Source: Gonapodya sp. JEL0774
Lineage: Eukaryota > Monoblepharomycota > Monoblepharidomycetes > Monoblepharidales > Gonapodyaceae
DNA: 64,000 nt
Reading direction: 5' to 3'
Assembly: GCA_027604505.1 (NCBI GenBank)
Contig: JADIIX010000056.1
Span: 62,001-126,000 of the forward strand
Positions within the stretch are counted from its first letter, which is position 1, and every line of letters starts with the position of its first letter. This document shows positions 11,644 to 22,784 of this stretch, piece after piece. The translations under genes were made by a program, and so were the position numbers. The notes under the pieces were generated by a model. It was not told the origin of the DNA. It was given only the letters and a program-made list of their open reading frames with translations, and did not search any database.

Positions 11644-14364
11644 ATGGAGACTCACGGAAGGGTCGACGAAATCGATATTCTTGCAGACATATTCGATGTG
11701 CGTCTCTAAGAAACTCTCTTGTCACCTTGAATCGGCAACATAACTTGAGTATCATTTTGTTGGGGTGTGTCACAGCAAAACAACACAGGGGAAGATGAGC
11801 AGACTGACGAGGTGAGCTCGGATGCCTCAAGGTGCGATAAATCTTCTAGCTAGACGGTCAGGGTTTCTCACGTGCTTCCTTGTGGGACTTGCCTTGCGAA
11901 GCGCCGCATAGCTCTAAATTCCGAAGCCCGTTCTCACTCGGAGAAGCGCATTTCTCAGCAAAGGCCACCCGAGAGCAAACTGGATATTACTGAGCGCTCT
12001 GAGAAGCGTCGCAAGATTGATTCATCATCCTCTGAGAAAAATGACAATCCCTACTCCACACTCGAGCCGAGTGTCTCTGCACCTCAAACCTCTTCTCATC
12101 TGGTAGTTGACCCACTACCTCCAAGACATTTGATCGACGCACGTTATTGGAGAAGCGAAAAGGATGGGGAAAGACCCGCTTTAATGCTGGACCAGCCAGG
12201 AGGATACACATTACCCCGGAGGGCTGGGGAATCCTCTCACTCTCCGAGATACCAAGACTCTATTCCCGAGGGACCTCTTCAAGAAACTAGTCAACCAACG
12301 GAAACGTCCCCATCTCTTGGATGTACGGTTGAGAAAGAAGTGCACGGGAATAGTATGATTTTCAACCGTGAAGACCGCTCGGTTAACCGGGACCCCTCCG
12401 GGCGCCAATTTGACCAGAATTATATGGATGTGGATCTTAATGTCGCAGTCAAGGAGACGCAATCTAACGAGAAGGTAACGATTGACGTAGTTTTGTTTTC
12501 GCTGCCCTCCTGCATTTGCATTACGAGGAGGAATACTACGCGACGGGCTTCTTGCTCAATTGCACTGGAATTTGCTCGACGGGGGAAATTTGCCAGCATA
12601 GTAATCATGTCGCCTCCGTTTCACTAAAGGACTTGATGTCCAATCGCACATCCCTTGGTCATCCCCACGCAGACAGGGACTCTCAAAAGATAACGACAAC
12701 CAATGATTCTCACAGCTCAAAGGTCAAAGCGCTTGTTGCCTCTCTCGGAACGCAATATGGGAAAGAAGATGATCCCTTGTCACCTCCTAAATCCGAAAAG
12801 GATGCATTTTCGGGACCATCATCGTCAAGGGTTCTGTCTCAGTCTTCTAGTGACACTGGTTTGAGGCAGTTGCGTGATTTGCGTGCGGAAGACGGGTTAC
12901 GGAGTGACACCGTGCAGAAAAATAATTGGAACGGGACTGAAGCTGTCCGAGGATTAAAGCGGTCCCGTGATTCTTATTCCGGTGACGATCAAACCGACCG
13001 ATTTGAAAGGGCGAATTCTGGTGAGTTTTTGGTGTTTCCACATTAGTATTATGTCATCTAACACTAGAACTGGAAGCCGGAGCCAGCGAAGGAGCTCACA
13101 GAAGAGGCGATAAGAGGCAAGGTAGGTTTTAATGTCAGGAATGGAGATCTCATTTGGTAACCTGACTTCCCCATTAGAGTCAGCATGTTCGGAGACCAAG
13201 TATTTTGTTCTGCGGAGTAATAACTATGAGAACTTGGATATCTCTCGCGACAAGGTATGACATCTGCTCGGTCAAACTTACGCTCAACGTTTCATGAAAC
13301 TACGCTTCTAGAATGTGTGGGCAACCTTGAACCGAAACGCTGCCGTTCTCCGACAAGCGTTCGAAGTAAGCATGGGCTGGATTTTGGGGACTTCCGCATC
13401 TTTCGTCTGATCGTTTTCCACGGCGGTTTGGACTCCTTTCAGCGAGCCCGGAGAGTTGTCCTATTTTTTTCTGTGAATGAATCCCGACACTTTCAAGGAT
13501 ACGCGGAGATGATAACTAACGTTGGCGGGGCAGCTGATGTGGAAACTCCTTGGGCACGAATGTCCAACCTCTGCCCAAACTTCGGGGTCAAATGGCTCAA
13601 AGTGTGAGTTTAGACCATGAGGACCATTCCGATTTCCAGAACAAATAGTCGATTCTTTGTCACAGCAAAGAACTTAACTTCGACCACGTCAGCCAGATAA
13701 AAAATCCCTTAAATGAGAATAAATCAATACGCTCAAGTAGAGACGGGCAAGTGAGATGGTGATATCTGTTCTTGTTGGGTGCTTCTGATGGAACTGATCA
13801 ATCACTGATAAAAGGAACTCACTGAGGAGATCGCTATGATACTCATTGACGCTTTTGAGAGGGAAGGTCAGGTTCTCTTTGTCCGTGGGCGAACTCATTA
13901 CTGTTGACAATGGAGAATATGCTCTCATACAGGAGTACCCCCTGGAACGTCTCGCCAGCTCCACTCTGCAGAGTCTCGAGGTAGATTCCAATGCACAGTA
14001 ATATGCACGTTCTCATTGATTTTATGTTATTCGTTTTCAGGAAACGAGCGACGCCTCTCCGGTCGAGATAGAGTTTCTCGATCCCAACCCAGATCTTCTC
14101 ATGGGCCTGGGCGGGTGCAAGGCCAACGCTCTGCATTGCCCCGATCATTGCAGCGAGATAATGCCCGCTACTCTCATATTCAACCCATGTGGGACCGATC
14201 CCCTCAAAGTTATTACACAGGACCACAATTTTATTACGGTTCACCAGTAGGTCCTGTCGTGCATTCTAGGCGAATAGCACAAGTTGATGCATTTGTGGCT
14301 GTTCAAGTTCTCTTACCCAGGTCCATTTATCCAGTACCCGTCATACCCCTCTCGATACAGCTGA
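11644..14364 (+). CDS. YTH-domain m6A RNA reader (YTHDC1-like)
   Basis: The YTH fold binds N6-methyladenosine in RNA; YTHDC1-type proteins act in the nucleus. The start at 11644 (METHGRVDEIDILADIFD) joins QNNTGEDEQTDE and then a long low-complexity Ser/Arg/Lys-rich region. The YTH domain begins KYFVLRSNNYENLDISRDK (near 13200-13255), then NVWATLNRNAAVLRQAFE (near 13312-13366), RRVVLFFSVNESRHFQGYAEM (near 13450-13512), PWARMSNLCPNFGVKWL and LNFDHVSQIKNPLNENKSI. Trp in NVWATL and Trp in PWARM are in the positions expected for the methyl-adenosine cage. ELTEEIAMILIDAFERE follows, then an Arg/Ser/Tyr-rich tail. With intron 14251-14321 the protein ends GPFIQYPSYPSRYS (stop 14362-14364). Several introns are unverified, and the N-terminal exon joins are the weakest part. 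Confidence 0.87.
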
Positions 14365-14479
14365 ACATTCTGTCTGCGAACGTAAAATCGTTTCACGTCA
14401 ATCTTTTGCCATCATTGTAAAGTAAAAGATAGAACTTCTCAAGGATTTCAACGTGCAGTCCAAAATTGAAGACTCTTCC

Positions 14480-17400
14480 ATGTCCATCGTCTCCTCACTT
14501 CCCCTTGTTTCCCCACCAGCCCGCCATGATATATGGAGTGGATTTTACAAGAAGGGTCTTCGGGAGAGACAGCATCAGTTAAAGCTCGCGTTCCCGAATC
14601 TTTTCTCCCAAGTTGACACTAATGGAACTGAGGAGGACAGTGGTGACATGTTCCCCATCAACGGTCTGGATGAGGATGTCGCAAACAACATGATTGAGAA
14701 CTGCATCGGGTACGCTCGCCGGCTTGACTTGTTGGTTCCATTCTTACGCTGAGTTCAATCTCACGAATTGGCAAGCACAATCGGCCTGCCAGTCGGATTG
14801 GCTCTCAACTTTACAATAAATGAGGAGGTAACTTCTCCGTCGTTGCTCTATGAAAATCTGCCTTGAACCGATTCCCACTCCGAATGATTAACTCACAGTC
14901 TTACGTGATCCCCATGGCAGTGGAAGAGCCGTCCGTTATTGCCGCAGTTTCTGGAGCAGCCAAAACAATCTCACAGTATGCTGATAAGGGAATGTTCATT
15001 GCTTCGTCTTCAGAACGCAATGTGGTTTTTGCGCAAGTCCAGCTCTTGGACATACCTCCTAGCGATGTTCAATGCGCCATGGAGAAGGTGATGTCACGTA
15101 GTACCTATAAATGAGTTTTCCTGGTTTGCACTTATGAATACGTACACTTTGCAGCTCGAAGCGCGAAAAGACCACTTGAAAGTTATTAGCAACAGCTTCT
15201 GCCCGTCCATGTATTCACGGGGAGGAGGTGGGTCGGTCGTGTAAACTTAACAATAGGCTACTATCAGAGCTTACGTGTTCATGTCAGGCGTGATTGAATT
15301 GACTTTCCGCAGAGTTGTTCGAAATCCTCCAAGAACGTTCAGCCCTCAACAAATTAATTTGTGTGGTTCCTTTGATTGGGTTGTTGTGCATCTACACATC
15401 GACGTCAAGGATGCTATGGGGGCAAATGTTGCCTCTCAAGTTGCGGAGGGGGTTGCTCCGATCCTTGCCGAAATCAGTGGAGGCCGTATTGGTCTGCGCA
15501 TTGTTTCCAATCTATGTACTCAACGCTCGGCGCGATCATCATTTCGCATTCCAGTCAAGAAGCTTAAGTATAAGGGACTCCCTGGTGAAGAGCTGGCGCA
15601 GCGAATTGTGGACGCTTATCAATGGGCCGAGGCTGATCCTTTTCGAGCGACAACACATAACAAAGGGATAATGAACGGTGAGAAGTGATATGTTTTGTCC
15701 AGGTCTTCCAAGTGGAAGTGCTTCCCTTTCTAGAACGCAATCCGCTTGTAGGCGTTGACGCGGTCGCAGTTGCCTTGGGTCAAGACTGGCGTGCTTTGGA
15801 AGCTGCTGCTCACGTCCACGCGTGTGGAAAAAATCATAACAACTATGGGAGTCTGACCAAGTACTGGATTGAAGAGTCTCCACCCACCTTGGATGGAGAC
15901 CAGCCCACACAAATATCTGAACGCTACTTGTGCGGTACACTCGAGTTACTTGTGCCTTGTGGTACTAAGGGTGGCGTACTACAGACTCATCCTGTTTATA
16001 ATTACACGATGGGCTTATGTGGCAACCCTGACTCCAGGAAGTTGGGGCACATGCTGGCTAGCGTTGGTCTAGCTCAAAACTTCGCCGCATTGCGTGCGTT
16101 GTGCTCTGAGGGCATCTCTAAGGGTCATATGAATTTGCATGCTCGAAATATCGCTATCGCGTAAGTTATTGATCGTCTTGTTAATAACGGATGCCTTTTC
16201 ACCGAATACTCCTTGTAGAGCAGGTGCTTCTATGAACGTTGTCGGAGAAGTGACGACTTGGATGATTTCATCTGGTAGAATTACTCTGAAAGCGGCACAA
16301 GAGTATTTGATAGCGCATCGCCTCCACAACGCTATTCAAACAAGTAGAAGGGCGAATCTTCACCACCCGGAGATGCCACCTTCGATGTTCTATTTTGCGT
16401 GAGTTTCGTTACTCCGTATTTCCAATTTCAACCCCACCGATCGCCATGTTGGGGCAGGGAATCGACCAAAGATTCTTTGCCTTCTGCACCCGGTTTTGAG
16501 GAGACTGTAACTCTTAATGTTGCATTCCAGACTCTGGAAAAGGAACCGACTAGTTTAGAGATCACCGACAATGGGGAGGTCAACGCTGTCACGGAGGACC
16601 TATTTGGGGAGAAGACAAGTAACTGGATTGCCACAACCATGCAAGTCATAAGCGGCTGCCAGTTGATCCCAAAGAAGTCAGCAAGGCGATCCAATGTTTC
16701 CTTTGTGCGGCGTCTCAAGTACATTACCCTGCTGATGAATCTCCTCTTGAGGCAACTGTCATCTAAGTTCCCAGCACAGACCCGTCTCTTCATTGAGGCG
16801 GTCTTGAGCCACGCTCGGGCATCCATTCTAGCCCCCCGCACACCCGAAATAAGTGTTCCATCGACGAGGCAACGCAGTGGTAGCGTCGTGTATATGACTC
16901 CGCCTGGAGCTCTGTCGGAAGAAGGGAAGGCCACAGTGGTTGCGCGTATCCGCCGGTCCTCGATCAACTACTTGAGTCTGGCCGCGGTAGCACGCGGTAG
17001 TTCTAAAGGCGTGATCGAGACAATTTTAGATAGCACTGTCGAAGCATCTAGAGCATTGGACTTGGGTTTGGTAAATGAGGAAAAGCAGAGCACTTCGGTG
17101 GAGTTGACAGATACCTCAAACACGCAAAGTTCTGGCTCTGCAGGAACTTGGGAGGAGAATGTTGAATGGACTTTGCCGGAAGAAAGTGGACTATTCAAGG
17201 AGGATGTTCTGGCACAGATTTTTGAACTCGAACCTGAACTCGGCACAAATATCAGAGCAGCCAAAATCGGCTTCCCTCTTCTACTCGCACTATGGCAAGT
17301 TTTTGAGCTGCGTGTCGCACAGTCAGTTACAAATCCACGTCTCTGCTCTATGTTGGTAGAGGAACAGCGGAGAAGTGTCTGCAGTATCGCATCCCTACCG

Positions 17401-17924
17401 CCGCCTGAAGACTTGGACCCGCAGGAGATTCTCTATATTTACGCAAAGCGTCTACCTGTCAAACTTTTCGTGTTACTTGATGCAGTCACCTTTGATCTGA
17501 GCGAGATCAACGACCAGAGACTTTCCGAAATCGACTCCCTAGGTTTTCTTGTCGAGTGGCACATGATGCGGATACACGATGTGTCGCGGTATGTAGACGT
17601 TGCTGAAGTAGTCTTCCGCAATCAGGTTTGTGCTGACCGTTTAGGTCATGTATTCCCAGAGCTGAAAGGGATCGTCGAGCGTTGCCGTCGACTTTAGCAA
17701 AATCCGATTTACATGCTCGGCTGGCAATGGGGAATGCATTCTATTCGTGGCTTAACCATCGATACGATGGCAGAGGGCCGGGAGGCGACGAGGAGCTAGT
17801 CCGCATGAAAAAGGAGTTCTTGAACGCGACAGAGAAGAACCCGAACAGACGACTTCAAGCAGACTTAGCCTATTGGGAAGCTTCAAAGGTGGTGATCGAT
17901 AAATGGTATAATATCCAACTCTAG
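14480..17924 (+). CDS. class II (bacterial-type) HMG-CoA reductase fused to a large C-terminal extension
   Basis: The first half matches class II HMG-CoA reductases (Pseudomonas MvaA type), which interconvert HMG-CoA and mevalonate. Landmarks are SGFYKKGLRERQ, MIENCIGTIGLPVGLALNF (spliced over intron 14710-14775), IPMAVEEPSVIAAVSGAAK, HLHIDVKDAMGAN, GGRIGLRIVSNL, ATHNKGIMNG, GQDWRALEAAAHVHA, YGSLT, VGLAQNFAALRALCSEGISKGHM and LHARNIAIA. The four catalytic residues of the class (Glu in MIEN, Lys in HNKG, Asp in GQDW, His in LHAR) are all present. Nothing resembles class I features: the equivalent of PVGVAGP reads PVGLALNF, and there is no sterol-sensing membrane part, so the enzyme should be soluble. 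After QEYLIAHRLHNAI the frame continues across intron 16399-16457 into about 450 further residues of unknown family, ending at 17924 through a probable 53-nt intron (17645-17697). The start is the first ATG of the exon; only about 115 bp separate it from the YTH gene. Confidence 0.88.
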
Positions 17925-18476
17925 TATCTGCATGCACGACTAGCCACTTCGATGCTTCTCAATATCAAACAACGATTCATCACTGACACCCAGGGCACTT
18001 TGGGTTGCACGTTCTTTGAAAAGTTCATCATCACTCAATTCACCAATTTCGTCATCTGTCCAAAGAAGATTTGGTTCGTAAAAGTTCCCTTTGTGTAGAA
18101 GAGCAGAACTGTCACAAGGACATCACCTGTGGGTATGACCAGAAAACGTCTTCTTGTGACGCCACTGGCATGCGATCTCTGCAACAACTCAGCCTTCAAT
18201 CTCACAATTTCCTCTGCTATCACCAATGCTTGCTATCAACACGAATGCAATCATGTAGTTCACGTGCTCGGAAACCCACCTTGTGTTCTGACAATCGAGT
18301 GATCCCGGAGGGGAGTTGACGGCACACTGAAGTTGAAAATTGGAGGCTTATCCAAATACACAAGGAGAAAGTTCCAGTTCGGCTCCATCGGCATCTGTTG
18401 CTCTGTGTTGGGTTTTGCTTCTCCACGTCATCGGGACAGTTTTACACACAATCATTATGTATCAAATTAAATCAAA
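17925..18476. other. intergenic between convergent genes
   Basis: This 552 bp stretch separates the stop of the HMG-CoA reductase fusion from the stop of the CDK gene. No further coding exon was recognised; both 3' ends lie here. Confidence 0.5.
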
Positions 18477-19924
18477 TCAGCTAGCAAAGAAACTATGTCT
18501 AAGGGCATCTGCGGCTGATATTCTTCGCTCAGGCTGGTACTCAATCAGTTTGCTGAGTAGATCGATCCCGGCTGGGTCCAATTTAGGGAGAATGGATTCG
18601 AGTGATTGGCGTTCGTACACAGGGAAGTCATTCTGAAATAAACCAAACTGATCTTTATACATTTGTTTCCAAGTCCAAAACAATGAGCCTACCTTCCAGT
18701 CTGGCAGGTTAGAAACACCTGGCCATGTCTGCTCATTTGGTGTTCCAAGATACTTAAATATTCGCATGAGCTGGTCTCTTACTGAGTTCCCACAGAAAAA
18801 AGGGCGACCAAAGGCCATCTCCGCCATGATGCAACCCGCAGACCACATGTCGATGGAAGTAGAATATTGTCGAGATCCCATGAGCACATCTGGTGCTCGA
18901 TACCATAATGTCACCACCTCATTCGAGTAGGAGCGCACAGGTATTCCAAAGGCTCTAGCAAGCCCAAAGTCACCGAGCTTCAATTCACCCTTCTGTCGAG
19001 CGAGCTGCACACTGTTACCGCCAATGCGTCAACGATTTCACCGCAATAAGTACCACACCTTATTGATAAGGAGATTCTACGGGGATTACGGCTGAGCATG
19101 AGGGAGGGAACACCTGTAGTCCGTACAATCGACTGGACACACCTGCGGTTTCAAGTCCCTATGCAGTACTCGGTGATCATGACAAAATGCGATTCCTTTC
19201 AGAAGTTGGTACATGAGTTGCTGAAACAAGTGGGTAGATGGGTGACACTGCTCGAGCCATTGGAGAAGGAGTTTCATTCACCTTTATTAAAGTGGGATCA
19301 ATCTCTCCCCCGTACATGTCCAAAAACTTCTTCAAGTCCGAATCCAGGTATTCGAAGACGAGTGTGAGTTTCTTTTCTGTGTGAATGACATCGTAGAGTC
19401 TGAAGAAGAAACCCGCACCGCTTTTCCACGACAGAAGCACAGAACGGCACGCAATAACTGCTAATATCCTACCTAACAATATTGGGGTGTTTCAGTTCCT
19501 TCAAGAGAGATATTTCTCGAATAGCTTCACATCAGTTACCAGATTAAGGCCGGAGTTCCTGGGGACAGACATAGAAGCATAGAGCAATACCTGTACAGGG
19601 AACACCCTATCGACCGGGGAATGTGAGCTCAAATGGGACTGATGAAGCTTGCGGGATCATTGGCACACCTCTTCCTCGTTGTCCAGCCGTATCTTACATT
19701 GTCCCAGCGGTGGTCGTCAGACGTCGTAACTATTGTCACAGGGAATAGCAGGTAACTGACCCGCTTTAGTGCCACTATCTCCTGTGTCTCCCAGTTCTGC
19801 GCTTTGTAAACTATGCCGTATGTGCCTTCCCCAAGCTTTTCGATTTTCTGGCAGCGATGGTGATTAGCAACCAAATAGACACAACTGCCAGATGTGGTTT
19901 GATCCTAACTTGGTACTTTTCCAT
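18477..19924 (-). CDS. PHO85: Pho85/CDK5-like cyclin-dependent kinase
   Basis: This is a proline-directed Ser/Thr kinase used with cyclins in nutrient and cell-cycle control. Exon 1 (19910-19924) encodes MEKYQ and splices to [18 protein letters not shown], giving the usual N-terminus with the Gly-rich loop and VALKR lysine. Two tiny exons follow: 19669-19692 (IRLDNEEE) and 19591-19606 (GVPCT). These join [17 protein letters not shown] to complete the cyclin-binding helix, here PCTAIRE rather than PSTAIRE. Downstream are [42 protein letters not shown], the T-loop [17 protein letters not shown] and [16 protein letters not shown]. It ends [15 protein letters not shown] with TGA at 18477-18479. 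Family members are about 290-310 residues, consistent with this model. Assignment to Pho85/CDK5 rests on [16 protein letters not shown] and ARAFGIPV. Confidence 0.93.
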
Positions 19925-20215
19925 GTTGACTGAAGATGGTTGCGCGGAATGGGTCAAAAAGCGTGCATATATAATCGCAGTATCGCCAGCCGCCAGCCGT
20001 CACCTCACCCCCTACCCTCACCACAAGGTTCACGTTCATGCATGGTTATACATCATGCTGTCACACATTTGGTGGATAATTACACATCTACACGTCCCCA
20101 TCATCTGTCTGTTGTGTTGAATATGAGTCTTTGGGCTTGAGACTTTGCTTGTGCACTTCAAAATTCATGAAACGTGAATTATGTCACCCAGAAAATTGGT
20201 CAATTCTCCATGAAC

Positions 20216-22676
20216 TCACCAGAGTAAGCCCGGGATACATCGGACGTCGTCATCAGTCCCTGTAGAAAGGCGCCAAATATAAAATAGGCACGGAAGATTT
20301 GTCGCTTCACCCAATTCTTTGCTCACAGTGGGAAACATTCCCTGCACCTTGGCATAGACTTCCCTCCTAAGCTTTCCGTCATCTCGAGTCGATGGGCGCC
20401 GGTGCAACAAGCTGATGATGATAACAAATTTTCCGACCATTGTTGACATCGCTGATCGAAACATTAGAGAGGAGGACCTACTCGAACGCCTCTTGGGCCT
20501 CAGCCAACTCAGTCTCAGTCTGAATGGTATCGTATAGAGCAGTTCGCACATCTTTTGCCCATACAAATTTCTTTGCTGACTCGGTTCCGTCGGGCTGGTC
20601 AGATTCGGGATCAACAGAAGGGAGAGACGGAGCTTTTCCAACACGTTTTCCCTCGTTTTGCTTCTTCAGGTTCTTTTGTGCCTCCTACAAATCGTTGGCA
20701 CACACGTTCATCAAAGTTTCTTCTGCCTGAGAATTGCTTGTCGCCATCCACTCACTGACGCTCTCAAATCCACCACACCATTTCCTCGGGCCAATTCTAG
20801 GTTGATTCGAGAATGGAGTGCTGTGTATCTCAAAGTTACCAAGCCTTTCAATCGCTCAATTCTCGCAGGGAGAAGGCTGCGATTTAGTAGATTCTAGTGA
20901 TAATCATTAAGAAATGCATGCATATTCGTCATTCAAAAGTGATGTCAGAACTCACCTTCATGGTCAATTTGTTGTATGGCATAACCTTCGACATCTGTCT
21001 AGCTACCGTCTCCAATGTAGCTTCGTCGGTGTTGATGGTATCCAGGGTAAGCGCCAAACGGGTAACGATATCTTTGAGGTTCGTCGGGAAGATCTTTTTG
21101 TCCTCGAACAGTTCTAAATATAAATGGACTTTAGCATCCCCTAGTCACCTCTTGACAAAGATGAGGGCGACAACCTTTAGAGGCCTCTGTCACGAGATCA
21201 TCAAAAACATCTTGTATCTCGTCCGGCAAGAACAACTGCAACAACAAAAGGTGAGCAGCCACCATATCATCAAAAGGGGCGATATCCAAAGCATACAAAT
21301 TTCTTCTCCTTCTGAAGAATGGGAGACTCAGTTCCGATAGCGGTGATAATTTGCTCCTTGTGGTCCAGAGCCGGGGTCTTCTCTTGTTCCAACACCGTTG
21401 ATATGCCTGATGCGGAAATCGGAACTTCTTGAAAAGCACTGGAGGTACTACCATTTGTATGAGGGGTGTGCGCAGATATAGCTGGCGTATTCAACGATAC
21501 CGGGATATTTGCCGGAGTGGGCTCTTTGGGGGTAGTTCTTTTACGCTGGATATTCACAGTGAAACACAGTGTATTAGTCGCATGATAGTGCGATACCACC
21601 ATTCCAAAAGATACCAAGACTACGAACTTACTTTTCTTGCGGGGCCTTGCTCCTCCTTATCTCCAACCTTCTCGCCACCTTGTGCCGACAAAGCGGGTGG
21701 TGCCGAGGGGCCAGCTGATTCAAAATCTTCACGTTCCGATTGGTCTCCAGCCGGCTTTCGTGCTCGGCGGATGCCAGTGCTATTGCGTTTTCTTTTGGTT
21801 TGTTGTTGATCCTCTTCTTCGTTTCTGTGGTTCGGCGGATGGAAGTGCAGGTAACCAAAAGGATCGTGCACGCCCTGGAAAACACTTCACGCTGAGAAAT
21901 AACTCCTCCCCGAATCTTCTCACTTAATTGTTTCCAAGAGTCCGCAGCGTATCCAGTGAAAAGCCCCAGTTCTGTTGTCAGACCAACTCACTTCACGACA
22001 GGTATTCGCTCCACAGGACCACGCCACACAAAGAATCCCATATCTCGAGGCTTATATATGTCAACGGCTTCTAGTGCTTTGAATTCTGAATCGTCAATAA
22101 ACGGGTCATTCAAGTCGTAGTAATCGTCATCAGGATCAAGTGGCGGGCGGCCACGACTTCTCGGTTTCAGTTCAGCTGTGGTAGGAGGAGCAGGATGGCC
22201 ATGTGGAGGATTCGGTGGATTGGAGGAATCGGGGGCCTTTTCAGTCACCGGGTTGTCCGTGTCGTCCACACCAGTCTTTGTACAGTCGTGGACAAGAGCG
22301 GTAAACAGAATGAGCTCAAAATCGTCAATTGTGAACACCTGAAAATCAAGGGCTTAGAATTACACTGTACCTCGCTGGCTTGGTCATCTGATTCCGCCTC
22401 TGGGCTGTCATCGCTATCGGTACCGGAAACATCACGCATTACCGTGTCGACTTGACAATCATCGGGTCCGGCGCCGGCCTCACTGCTGGCGTGGTTGAGA
22501 TTCCGTGTGAATGCACCGTCAACGCTTTGGTCTGGAGAATTGGCTCTCTCCCTGTCTTTCCGCTCTTCAAGAAGCGCAGCAAAGTCGAACACGTTTTCCT
22601 CATATTTTTCCGATAAGAGTAGGTGGATCCGTACTGCACGCGAAGATTCATTTTGTTGAATGGGTACAGAAGTCAT
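20216..22676 (-). CDS. HPC2: HPC2/ubinuclein, HIR histone-chaperone subunit
   Basis: The HIR/HIRA complex deposits H3-H4 independently of replication; Hpc2/ubinuclein is its elongated subunit. The start codon is 22676-22674 (MTSVPIQQNESSRAVRIHLLL), followed by an acidic Ser-rich stretch. The diagnostic HUN/HRD motif reads DDYYDLNDPFIDDSE, then DMGFFVWRGPVE (near 22030-22110). A charged linker, a Pro/Thr-rich region and the ubinuclein middle-domain-like helix KKFVWAKDVRTALYDTIQTE (near 20510-20570) follow. The last exon carries KLRREVYAKVQGMFPTVSKELG. The terminus at 20216 is the first stop, but GGTGAGTTC there could equally be a donor, so the 3' end is uncertain. Introns are numerous. The gene is transcribed away from the Rictor gene. 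Confidence 0.82.
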
Positions 22677-22784
22677 TGATAACGTGAGGACAGCGAGCGG
22701 AGTGCACGCAAACACATTGCAACAACATATGTAATCTTATGTCCGGTGGGAATTCCTCTACAAGTTGGGCAAAATTTCTCGTTT
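22677..22784. promoter_or_regulatory. divergent promoter between HPC2 and Rictor genes
   Basis: Only about 108 bp separate the HPC2 start codon from the first ATG of the Rictor frame. Both 5' leaders and any shared promoter must fit here, unless Rictor has an upstream exon overlapping HPC2. No TATA box is evident. Confidence 0.45.

Noticed and set aside
14480-17924. Bacterial contamination as the explanation for the class II HMG-CoA reductase
   Set aside because: The gene has spliceosomal introns with family-consistent joins and is flanked closely by a YTH gene and a CDK gene of eukaryotic type.
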